Below are positions 1-6,570 of a DNA stretch of 7,453 nucleotides, in pieces (position 1 is the first letter of the stretch; every line of letters begins with the position of its first letter). A program made the translations under genes and the position numbers. Location of the stretch: positions 1 to 7,453 of the forward strand of contig CANQTJ010000080.1 in NCBI GenBank assembly GCA_947626705.1. The letters are read 5' to 3'. Source of the stretch: an uncultured Clostridia bacterium (GTDB lineage Bacteria > Bacillota > Clostridia > TANB77 > CAG-508). The notes beneath the pieces are model-generated. The model did not search any database. It saw only the letters and a program-made list of their open reading frames with translations, and was not told where the DNA came from.

Positions 1-236
1 TTTCATACTTTACAGTAGATGATAGTGAAACTCATTATGATATTACTGATGGCAATACTGTAAAAAATGACTTATTACTACCTAACAATGAAAAAGGATT
101 TACAGAAAGCGAAAAAGCAAGTATAAAGGTTTATTGGTTTTGGGATAAACAAAGTGATACTTATAATCCAGATATTACTGACTTGGATAATAAAGATATG
201 GGAGTGTTTGCAATAGTAAGGCAAAAGATAAAATAA
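1..236 (+). CDS. C-terminal part of a probable SipW-dependent secreted protein
   Basis: The reading frame is open from base 3 to a TAA at 234-236, giving the last 77 residues of a protein whose start lies outside the window. The fragment is acidic and rich in Asp, Asn, Thr and Ser. It has no membrane segment and contains the stretch IKVYWFWDKQSDT, followed by a short strand ending AIVRQKIK. That layout, a strand with an aromatic 'VxW' core, an Asp-rich turn and a last hydrophobic strand, resembles the end of small TasA/CalY-like fibre proteins and the end of the next gene (its IKIEW segment). The next gene follows after 16 bases, so the two are very probably co-transcribed. The assignment rests on this similarity and on the downstream SipW-type peptidase. 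No signal peptide can be seen because the N-terminus is missing. That it is a coding end is likely; the family is tentative. Confidence 0.6.
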   Translation, partial: SYFTVDDSETHYDITDGNTVKNDLLLPNNEKGFTESEKASIKVYWFWDKQSDTYNPDITDLDNKDMGVFAIVRQKIK

Positions 237-252
237 ATGTAAGGAGGTAACA

Positions 253-762
253 ATGGATAAAAGAAGATTAAGTTTGATATTTATATTTTTAATAATTGTT
301 TTATTTGTCTTTACTTTTAATGTTACCTCAAGTAGATATATGGGACAAATTGAAAGTGAGGCAAATGATGTAATTGCTATTCCAGTTATTGATATAACTA
401 ATCCTACTTTTGAATATACACCAGCAGATTTAATACCAGGATTTATTGGAGAATCGGATTTTTATGTAAGAAATTATGATGATACAAATACTAATGAAGT
501 TTTAATGAAATATTATTTAAAAGTACAAGTAATTTCCGACATACCAATAAAAATTTCTCTTACTGATGAAAACGGTCAAGCAATAATATTAGATAATGAA
601 CAGAAAACAGCAGAAAAGGAATTACCTTATGGTGAGAAAGCTCAAACTAAATATCATATTAAGATAGAATGGGATAAAAAAGATAATGACTATCAATATG
701 CTGGTAAAAGTATGAAATTAATTATTGATTTAACATCTACTCAAGTGGTTGAGGAATCTTAA
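253..762 (+). CDS. TasA/CalY-like SipW-dependent secreted protein
   Basis: Complete 169-residue protein. The ATG is set by a near-perfect Shine-Dalgarno, AAGGAGGTAA at 241-250. Residues 1-5 are basic (MDKRR), and about 6-22 form one hydrophobic segment typical of an export signal. Residues 25-40 (SSRYMGQIESEANDVIA) would hold the cleavage region. The mature part is predicted to be beta-rich: a Pro-Gly turn at 62-63, then DFYVRN (69-74), which matches the 'PG-x-FxVxN' pattern common in TasA/camelysin-type proteins. A YHIKIEW strand lies at 134-140 and a final strand near 156-165. It has no Cys, no LPXTG and no C-terminal anchor. A SipW-type peptidase gene starts one base after its stop, which strongly suggests enzyme and substrate in one operon. 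The likely role is an extracellular fibre or matrix subunit, or an accessory to one. The family call comes from pattern and context, not from an alignment. Confidence 0.7.
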   Translation: MDKRRLSLIFIFLIIVLFVFTFNVTSSRYMGQIESEANDVIAIPVIDITNPTFEYTPADLIPGFIGESDFYVRNYDDTNTNEVLMKYYLKVQVISDIPIKISLTDENGQAIILDNEQKTAEKELPYGEKAQTKYHIKIEWDKKDNDYQYAGKSMKLIIDLTSTQVVEES

Positions 763-763
763 T

Positions 764-1288
764 ATGAATAAAATAAAAAAGATATTAAAAGCAATATTTT
801 GGATAATTTTAGTTTTTATTGCTACATATAGTACGATTATAATATTTCAAAAAATTATTTGGAAAAATAAAACGCCTAGTTTTTTTGGATATAAAAATTT
901 TATTGTTCTTACTGGAAGTATGGAGCCAACTTTAAATATTGGTGACATAGTTTTTGTAAAAGAAACAACTGACATTAAGGAGCAAGACATTGTCTCTTTT
1001 AAAATAAATAATGCAGTAATTACCCATAGAATAGTAGAAATAAAAAAGGAAAATGAAAAAAATATATATATTACAAAAGGAGATGCTAATTCTGGTAATG
1101 ATATAGAAGCATTAAGTATAAGAGATATTGAGGGAAAATACAGGTTTAAAATTCCATTTTTGGGAAATGTAATATTATTTTTTCAAAAACCTATTGGAAT
1201 TATTAGTTTATTTTTGATTTTTGCAGTATTCATAGTAATAACTTCTGTAAAATCAAATAAAGATCCAAAACATATGAAAAGGAAGTGA
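764..1288 (+). CDS. sipW: Signal peptidase I, SipW (ER/archaeal) type
   Basis: A 174-residue membrane serine peptidase that removes signal peptides from exported proteins. An N-terminal membrane segment spans about residues 10-28. Box B is TGSMEPTLNIGD, with nucleophile Ser52. The ITHRIV motif places His88 where classical bacterial enzymes have Lys; this Ser-His pair marks the SipW/ER/archaeal subgroup. Box E is TKGDANSGND (104-113), with Asp107 and Asp113. A second membrane segment lies at about 144-162 and the tail is basic. SipW enzymes process TasA-like fibre proteins, and the gene sits between such candidates. I chose the ATG at 764: it has a GAGG at 751-754 with a 9-base spacer. The in-frame TTG at 749 would overlap the previous gene and adds only five residues. 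The upstream stop and this ATG form TAATATG, which suggests translational coupling. Family assignment is firm; the substrates are inferred. Confidence 0.92.
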   Translation: MNKIKKILKAIFWIILVFIATYSTIIIFQKIIWKNKTPSFFGYKNFIVLTGSMEPTLNIGDIVFVKETTDIKEQDIVSFKINNAVITHRIVEIKKENEKNIYITKGDANSGNDIEALSIRDIEGKYRFKIPFLGNVILFFQKPIGIISLFLIFAVFIVITSVKSNKDPKHMKRK

Positions 1289-1294
1289 GTAAAA

Positions 1295-3073
1295 GTGAAA
1301 AATAGAAGATTATTTATTTTCTTGCTTGTTATTGTTATTATAATAGCATTTGTAATAACTTTTGGAAGAACTTATGCTAAATATATTTTAACTAAACATA
1401 TTGAAGCTACTTTTTCATCACAACCTTTTTATTTTAATGTGGAAATTCCTGATGATGTTGTTTTTAAAAGAACAGATAATAAAAGCGATTTTGACATTAT
1501 TTTAACAGAGACAACAAGTTTTGATATAACTGTATCTAATAATGATGGTACAAATTATAATTCGTTTGATACTGATTATGAAATCACTATCGTTGATAAT
1601 GGTAAATTTGCTTTTGTTGATGGAGATAAAATAACTAAAAAAATTACTGGTGGTAGTTTAAAAAATGATACTATTTCTTTGAATTTGAAAATATTGGATA
1701 TGGAAAATCCATTAAAAACTTTTAAAATAAAAATTAAAACAACTAGCCCTTATGTGAAAGAAGAAGAATTTACCTTAAATGTTATTCAAGAAGGTGCTAT
1801 TCAAACAATAGAGGATTTGGTAGACTTAAGTTTATCAGTTAGAAGAATACCTAAAGTAGCAGTTGAATCTGAAAGATATAAAATGACAAGAAATTTAGAC
1901 TTTAAAAATCCAAGCTCATATGATAATGCTAATAGATCAGACTATGGTGATGTAAATGGTGATGATATTACTGAACAAAAATTAATGGATGAATTAACAA
2001 AATCATATAGTGATTCAAGTCATCCAGGAGCTGGTTTTTTGCCAATAGGAATGCAAGATGAAATTAAAGAACAATACTATGAATTTAAGGGCGTATTTAA
2101 TGGAGGAAATCATTCTATTTCAAATTTGCGTATTCATAAGTCAAAGCAATCTGATATAGGATTATTTGGATTTACAATTGGGGCAGTAATAAAAAATCTT
2201 ACAATTATTGATGGAGATGTATATAACGAAAACCAAACAGCAGGAATGGTCGTTGGAAAAGTACAAGGTGGAATAATAGAAAATGTAAAGGTTGAAGGAA
2301 AAAGTGTAATGGCGGTAGATTCTTTACATACAAATGAAGATACATATTCTGGTGGAATAGCTGGTTATGTTGAACTTAAAGCAGAGATAAAAAACTGTGT
2401 CAATATGGCAGAGGTTACAACAAGATTTTCAGGAGATAACACAAATTATTCTGGACCATCAGGTGGAATATGTGGTTGGATGGCAAATTCTACTATAGAT
2501 CATTGTATAAATTATGGAACGATTACAGGACAAAAATATGTAGGAGGTATTGCAGGGTTTTCAGCGATGCACGATGATTTGGCTCCTGATGGAGCAGGAA
2601 CAGTTAGCTATTGTGGTAATTATGGTAAAATAACAACTTATATAACAGGAACTTCATCTAGTGGACCAGGACAGTATATAGGTGGAATTTGTGGATATAA
2701 TAAAGCTGCTGGAATAGTAACAGATTGTACGAACTATAAAGAGGCTTCGGTTTCAGGAATAAGTAATGTAGGGACAATAGTTGGAGGAAACTATGGTAAA
2801 GCAATAAATTGTCACAATTATTCTACTAGTATTACTGGAAATTCAAGCTCTTCGAAATTGTTTGGATTGCAAAAGGGAACAGCTACTGGATGTGTGGATC
2901 ATACATTATCTGGAGATGTACCGACTGAACCTCCAACTATTGAATCTACTGAATCTACAGAAAATGCAGTAGATAATAATAACAATGTTATAAATCAAAA
3001 TAGTAACAATAATGAAATTACAGATAAAAATAACACAGATATAGATGATAATATAGAAAATATAGTACCTTAA
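1295..3073 (+). CDS. Secreted GLUG-repeat surface protein with SipW-type signal
   Basis: A 592-residue exported protein. The start is a GTG with AGGAAGTGAG (1280-1289) just upstream, overlapping the peptidase stop. Residues 2-5 are basic, 6-23 are hydrophobic, then GRTYAKYILTKHIEATFSS, the usual look of signals cut by SipW. About 40-165 is a beta-rich N-terminal domain. From residue 266 (GVFNGGNHSISNLRI...DIGLFG...IKNLTI) there is a GLUG-type motif followed by repeats of 'GGIxGxx' and 'xCxNYGxI' up to about 535: NCVNM, HCINYG, YCGNYG, DCTNY and NCHNY, alternating with SGGIAGY, SGGICGW, GGIAGF and GGICGY. Such arrays usually fold as beta-helix or solenoid structures in adhesins. From 543 the tail is Pro/Thr/Ser/Glu then Asn/Asp-rich, with no LPXTG, membrane anchor or cell-wall binding repeat. 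The protein is probably a matrix component or released adhesin processed by the adjacent peptidase. Ligand unknown. Confidence 0.8.
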   Translation: MKNRRLFIFLLVIVIIIAFVITFGRTYAKYILTKHIEATFSSQPFYFNVEIPDDVVFKRTDNKSDFDIILTETTSFDITVSNNDGTNYNSFDTDYEITIVDNGKFAFVDGDKITKKITGGSLKNDTISLNLKILDMENPLKTFKIKIKTTSPYVKEEEFTLNVIQEGAIQTIEDLVDLSLSVRRIPKVAVESERYKMTRNLDFKNPSSYDNANRSDYGDVNGDDITEQKLMDELTKSYSDSSHPGAGFLPIGMQDEIKEQYYEFKGVFNGGNHSISNLRIHKSKQSDIGLFGFTIGAVIKNLTIIDGDVYNENQTAGMVVGKVQGGIIENVKVEGKSVMAVDSLHTNEDTYSGGIAGYVELKAEIKNCVNMAEVTTRFSGDNTNYSGPSGGICGWMANSTIDHCINYGTITGQKYVGGIAGFSAMHDDLAPDGAGTVSYCGNYGKITTYITGTSSSGPGQYIGGICGYNKAAGIVTDCTNYKEASVSGISNVGTIVGGNYGKAINCHNYSTSITGNSSSSKLFGLQKGTATGCVDHTLSGDVPTEPPTIESTESTENAVDNNNNVINQNSNNNEITDKNNTDIDDNIENIVP

Positions 3074-3092
3074 AAATAAAAGCGAGTTATAT

Positions 3093-3132
3093 AAAAAAAG
3101 AGGATTCCTAATTCTAGGATATCCTCTTTTTT
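3093..3132. terminator. Intrinsic terminator of the SipW operon (symmetric)
   Basis: A hairpin lies 20 bases after the GLUG gene stop. GAGGAT (3100-3105) pairs with ATCCTC (3121-3126) and TCCTA (3106-3110) with TAGGA (3115-3119), with a four-base ATTC loop and one bulged T at 3120. Seven A residues precede the stem and six T residues follow it, so it could act on either strand. It separates the exported-protein operon from the recombinase module. Confidence 0.9.
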
Positions 3133-3149
3133 GTCAAGATATCATATTT

Positions 3150-3173
3150 ATAAAATTTAGTAATAAATTTTAT
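3150..3173. promoter_or_regulatory. Perfect AT-rich dyad upstream of the recombinase module
   Basis: ATAAAATTT (3150-3158) and AAATTTTAT (3165-3173) are perfect inverted copies of nine bases around a six-base centre, AGTAAT. The dyad sits in the 82 bases between the terminator and the small gene that opens the recombinase module, where an operator would be expected. No convincing -35/-10 pair with normal spacing was found in this gap: TTGTCA at 3131 and TATAAA at 3149 are only 12 bases apart. The site could bind a repressor or a recombinase, or be a chance palindrome in AT-rich DNA. Confidence 0.3.
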
Positions 3174-3214
3174 TTACTTCTAATATTTTTAAAGAGAAGT
3201 TAGGAGGAATTTAT

Positions 3215-3367
3215 ATGGTACAAGATTCTAAAAACGTACAAAATGTAACTGTTCATGAAATAAACAGTAAAAAATATACTGTGATAACAAGATGTATAGA
3301 TAATGCACAGAGTATAGAAAAACTATATGATGTAATATGCAAGTATGTAATTTCACAAATAAATTGA
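3215..3367 (+). CDS. Small 50-residue protein preceding the recombinases (TnpW-like?)
   Basis: Short gene with a very strong ribosome binding site, TTAGGAGGAAT at 3200-3210, five or so bases before ATG 3215; it stops at TGA 3365-3367. The product begins MVQDSKNVQN, continues with a strand-like segment (EINSKKYTVITRCI) and ends in a helix (SIEKLYDVICKYVISQI). It has two Cys residues and no signal peptide or membrane segment. Small proteins of this shape, 'I-x-x-x-x-Y-x-V' followed by an amphipathic helix, often sit just upstream of large serine recombinases in clostridial elements, and TnpW of the Tn4451 group is one named example. I see a loose resemblance to TnpW but cannot confirm it. It ends 71 bases before the first recombinase on the same strand, so co-transcription is likely. 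A role as a regulator or recombination directionality factor is possible but unproven. Confidence 0.72.
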   Translation: MVQDSKNVQNVTVHEINSKKYTVITRCIDNAQSIEKLYDVICKYVISQIN

Positions 3368-3438
3368 AAATTATACAGAACACAAATGATTATAAAATTT
3401 TTATCAAATATATACACTTCAAAAAGAGGTATTGGAAG

Positions 3439-5001
3439 ATGAATGAAAAATACAAAGTTGCAGCATATTTAAGGTTGTCGCAAGAGGATGGTGATAAAGG
3501 TGTAAGTGATAGCATAGTAAGTCAAAAAAGTATAATAGCAAAAAAAGTAGAAGAACTAGGACAGGATTTTTTAATTGTGGATTACTACATAGATGATGGA
3601 TATACAGGACTAAACACTGATAGACCGAATTTTCAAAGAATGATAGCAGATATAGAAAAAGGGGCTATAAATTGTATTATCACAAAGGACTTATCAAGAC
3701 TTTCAAGAAATAGTTTTGAAGCTAATTATTTTATTGAAATATATTTTTTGGAAAGAAATATAAGATATATATCTGTATTAGACAATGTAGATACAGGAAC
3801 AAAAAACTCAAATAATGATATGATACAGTTTAAGACTCTTATAAATGACTGGTATAGCAAAGATATTTCAAGGAAAATAAAATCAAGTGTGTGGGCTAGA
3901 AAAGAAAAAGGTATGTTTATGGGTGGGATAGCTCCTTATGGTTATAGAAAATCAAAAGAAGATAAACACAAATTAGTTATAAATAAAGCAGAAGCAAGAA
4001 TAGTAAAAAGAATTTTTGAAGAATATAGCAAAGGAAAAACACCTTCTGAAATAGTAAAAGGACTACAAAATGATAATATACCAAGCCCAAATAATAATGG
4101 AAATAATGGAGATATCAGGTATAAATGGAGAGAAGAAACTATTAGAAGAATGATAATAAAAAAAGAGTATTTAGGACATACAGAGTATGGAAAAAGAATA
4201 AATTTAAGTTATAAATCTAAAAAAAGAAAGTATATTCCTCCAGAAGAATGGCAAATAGTCTATAACACACATGAGCCAATTATTACTGAGGAATTGTTCA
4301 ATAAAGTACAAGATGTGAGAAATATGAATAAAAGCATTAAAAGAAAAAAACACGAGTGGGAACTAAATGGACTTGTTAAATGTAAAGAATGTGGAGCTAA
4401 AATGACTTTGAAAGTTGAGTATAAAAGAAATTATAGAGAAGAATTGAAATCAAAAAAAATATGCTGTTTAAATGGATTAAAAAGGTATAAAGGAAAGAAT
4501 TGTATAAGAGCAAGTAAAGGATTTGATGAAGAAACGCTTAATATAATTGTTTTAAAAAGTTTAAAGGAAACAATGGAAAAACTTGATAAAAAAAGAATAA
4601 AAAACTTAATTTCCAAAGAGCAAATGAAAATTACAAATAACAGTCTAAATTATAATAAAGAATTACTAAATGAAGAATTAACAAGATTAGAAAAATACAT
4701 AAAAACTTTATACCTAGACTTTAAACAAGAGTTACTAGATGAAGATGATTATAAAAGATATTATAAAGAAAAAGCAGATGAAAAAAGAAGAATAAAACAA
4801 GAATTGGATTTACTAGTTCAAGAAGAAAAAAATAAACCTGTTATAGAGGAAAAAGAAATAAATGAGTTAATAAAAAATATATTAAACATGAAAAAATTAA
4901 ATAAAGATATTATATCAGAACTAATATATGACATACAAATAGATAATAACAACCAAATATATATCAATTATAAATATGATATTTTTGAAGGAGTGGCATA
5001 A
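3439..5001 (+). CDS. Large serine recombinase 1 (TndX/TnpX type)
   Basis: A 520-residue site-specific recombinase expected to excise and integrate a mobile element through a covalent Ser-DNA intermediate. The N-terminal resolvase domain (about 5-155) has YLRLS with catalytic Ser14, SIVSQ (25-29), DGYTG (53-57), Arg62 in DRP, and KDLSRLSRN with Arg87 and Arg90. The recombinase DNA-binding domain begins at PYGY (166-169) and runs to about 300. A zinc ribbon follows, with Cys315/Cys318 and Cys342 or 343/Cys355. A Lys/Glu-rich coiled-coil region (about 380-500) completes the protein. All catalytic residues are present, so it looks functional. The ATG at 3439 is preferred because AAGAGGT (3424-3430) lies eight bases upstream and the protein then starts as family members do. 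An in-frame ATG at 3337 would add 34 unrelated residues and overlap the small gene. The stop lies one base before the second recombinase. Confidence 0.93.
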   Translation: MNEKYKVAAYLRLSQEDGDKGVSDSIVSQKSIIAKKVEELGQDFLIVDYYIDDGYTGLNTDRPNFQRMIADIEKGAINCIITKDLSRLSRNSFEANYFIEIYFLERNIRYISVLDNVDTGTKNSNNDMIQFKTLINDWYSKDISRKIKSSVWARKEKGMFMGGIAPYGYRKSKEDKHKLVINKAEARIVKRIFEEYSKGKTPSEIVKGLQNDNIPSPNNNGNNGDIRYKWREETIRRMIIKKEYLGHTEYGKRINLSYKSKKRKYIPPEEWQIVYNTHEPIITEELFNKVQDVRNMNKSIKRKKHEWELNGLVKCKECGAKMTLKVEYKRNYREELKSKKICCLNGLKRYKGKNCIRASKGFDEETLNIIVLKSLKETMEKLDKKRIKNLISKEQMKITNNSLNYNKELLNEELTRLEKYIKTLYLDFKQELLDEDDYKRYYKEKADEKRRIKQELDLLVQEEKNKPVIEEKEINELIKNILNMKKLNKDIISELIYDIQIDNNNQIYINYKYDIFEGVA

Positions 5002-5002
5002 T

Positions 5003-6505
5003 ATGAAAGAATATAAAGCAGGAATATATTTAAGATTATCAAGAGAACACGAAGAAGAAAATAATAGTATAGAAGCACAAAGAGAGATAACAACAAATTA
5101 TGCTATTAAAAATGGATATAAGATAATTAAAGAATATGTAGATAATGGCTATTCAGGAATACTAGATTCAAGACCTGCATTAAATAAAATGATGATAGAT
5201 ATAACAAGAGGCTTTATCAATATGGTTATAGTAAAAGATATAAGCAGATTAACTCGTGATAAGAATAAAACAGGGTGGTACACAGAAATATTTTTTCCAG
5301 ATAATGATACAAGGTTTATTTCGGTAACAGAATTTATAGATAGTGGAGATAGATATGAAATTGATGATACTATAATGTTACGTGGAATAGCAAATCAAGC
5401 ATACATTGCAGATATATCAAAAAAGGTAAGAACAAATAAAAAAGCAATGAAAGAAAAAGGTCAGTTTGTTGAAAACAGCGTTCCATACGGCTATAAAAAA
5501 GAAGAAAATGATAAGCATAAAGTAATCATAGATGAAGAAGTAGCAGATAATATAAGAAAAATTTATGATATGTATATTGAAGGAAAAGCAGGTACTCAAA
5601 TAGCAGAATATTTAAACAGCAAAAAGATAAAAAACCCTAGCAGATATATGAAAATGAAAAATTGTACTAGAAAATGGAATACAGAGCAAATAAATACAAT
5701 ACTAACGAATCCATTTTATATTGGAAATACAGTAATGAACAAATATGAAACAAATTATATGACTAAAATTTGTAAGGAAAACAAAAGAAAGGATACATGG
5801 ATAATAAAAGAACACACTCACGAGCCAATAATCGAAAAAGAAAAATATGACAAAGTACAAGAAATAAAGAGAGGAAAAAAAGGTAGGAAAAGTGTAAAAC
5901 ACGAATATTTGTTAAGAGATTTACTGTATTGTGGGAATTGCAAAAGGAAAATGCAATATAAAGTTTATAAATCAAAGAATAAACAAAGATTTTTATATGA
6001 AGTAGCTGGATTTAAATGTAGTTTTTTATATAAAAAGAAGTGTAAGAATAAATCATATATAAGAGAAAAGGATTTAAATGAAATAGTAAAAAAAGAAATT
6101 ATAAAAAGATTAAGTTTAATCGAAAGTGATAAAATAACTAATAGAATAATTGATTACTACAAAGAAAATGATGAAAATATGAAAAAAATAAATGAATACA
6201 AAAATGAAATAAAAAAAATAGAACGAAAGAAAAGTGGTTTATATAGAAAGAAATGTGAAGAATATATAACAACAGAAGAGTTTAAAATAGAATATTCGAG
6301 AGCAAAAGAAGAATGTATAATATTTAAAAATCTAATACAAGAGTTAGAACAAAATAATACAAACAAGATAGATGAAAAGAAAATGAAGAATATAATATTA
6401 GAGTATAAAAAAGGAAAATGGATAAATAATGATTTCTTAAAAGAAATTATAAACAAAATAGAAGTATATTCTAAAAACAGAATTGAGATTACTTTTAATT
6501 TTTAA
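5003..6505 (+). CDS. Large serine recombinase 2 (TndX/TnpX type)
   Basis: A 500-residue second recombinase with the same architecture but clearly diverged sequence. The resolvase domain has YLRLS with Ser13, SIEAQ (22-26), NGYSG (48-52), Arg57 in SRP, and KDISRLTRD with Arg82 and Arg85. PYGY (161-164) opens the recombinase domain. The zinc ribbon is Cys310-x2-Cys313...Cys339-x7-Cys347, followed by a Lys/Glu-rich coiled coil (about 390-460). The ATG at 5003 has AAGGAGTG at 4988-4995 seven bases upstream, within the end of recombinase 1. The in-frame ATG at 4976 lies inside the upstream gene and lacks such a site. The TAATATG junction with recombinase 1 implies translational coupling and equal expression, so the two may act together, as CcrA/CcrB do on SCCmec, or on different sites. 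The stop is TAA 6503-6505, immediately before the proposed element end. Confidence 0.93.
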   Translation: MKEYKAGIYLRLSREHEEENNSIEAQREITTNYAIKNGYKIIKEYVDNGYSGILDSRPALNKMMIDITRGFINMVIVKDISRLTRDKNKTGWYTEIFFPDNDTRFISVTEFIDSGDRYEIDDTIMLRGIANQAYIADISKKVRTNKKAMKEKGQFVENSVPYGYKKEENDKHKVIIDEEVADNIRKIYDMYIEGKAGTQIAEYLNSKKIKNPSRYMKMKNCTRKWNTEQINTILTNPFYIGNTVMNKYETNYMTKICKENKRKDTWIIKEHTHEPIIEKEKYDKVQEIKRGKKGRKSVKHEYLLRDLLYCGNCKRKMQYKVYKSKNKQRFLYEVAGFKCSFLYKKKCKNKSYIREKDLNEIVKKEIIKRLSLIESDKITNRIIDYYKENDENMKKINEYKNEIKKIERKKSGLYRKKCEEYITTEEFKIEYSRAKEECIIFKNLIQELEQNNTNKIDEKKMKNIILEYKKGKWINNDFLKEIINKIEVYSKNRIEITFNF

Positions 6506-6552
6506 ACTATTGAAATTTAGCTAAAAGGTTAAATTTATTGTTTTAAACTATT
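6500..6552. repeat. 12-base direct repeat flanking a small dyad at the element end
   Basis: TTTTAAACTATT occurs at 6500-6511, overlapping the stop of recombinase 2, and again at 6541-6552. Between and around the copies are a 10-base palindrome TTTAGCTAAA (6516-6525) and inverted GTTAAAT/ATTTAAC arms (6528-6534 and 6550-6556). This cluster lies between the recombinase and the interrupted host gene, where recombinase-binding arms of an att site would be expected. AT-rich DNA makes short repeats common, so function is uncertain. Confidence 0.4.
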
Positions 6553-6570
6553 TAACTGCAATAAACGGGG
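6506..6570. other. Proposed right attachment junction (attR) of an integrative element
   Basis: Recombinase 2 stops at 6505, and recognisable PBP coding sequence begins at about 6569 (frame reading G-I-T-Q-G-G-A-V-A-A-P). Upstream of that, the PBP frame reads FNCNKR back to a TAA at 6530-6532, with no plausible start codon or match to a PBP core. The change from element to target gene must therefore fall inside this interval. It probably lies near its right side, around AATAAACGGGGC, where base composition shifts from almost pure A/T to the GC-richer target. The exact crossover bases cannot be fixed without the uninterrupted gene. Confidence 0.6.

Noticed and set aside
749..763. TTG start of the signal peptidase at 749
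   Set aside because: It overlaps the previous gene. The ATG at 764 has a GAGG at good spacing and loses only five non-conserved residues.
2921..3070. Cell-wall sorting signal at the end of the GLUG protein
   Set aside because: The tail is Asn/Asp/Thr-rich and ends IENIVP, with no LPXTG-like motif, hydrophobic segment or basic end.
3131..3154. TTGTCA and TATAAA as a promoter for the recombinase module
   Set aside because: The spacing is only 12 bases, too short for a sigma-A promoter, and the -35 candidate overlaps the terminator T-run.
3337..3438. N-terminal extension of recombinase 1 from an in-frame ATG at 3337
   Set aside because: It overlaps the small gene, has no good ribosome site and adds residues unlike the family. 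ATG 3439 has AAGAGGT eight bases upstream and gives the normal N-terminus.
4976..5002. Start of recombinase 2 at ATG 4976
   Set aside because: It lies inside recombinase 1 without a suitable ribosome site. ATG 5003 has AAGGAGTG seven bases upstream and starts directly before the YLRLS motif.
4431..6456. Several minus-strand open frames of 60-99 codons across the recombinase genes
   Set aside because: They are Phe/Ile/Ser-rich shadows of Lys/Asn/Glu-rich coding sequence on the plus strand, without ribosome sites or recognisable domains.
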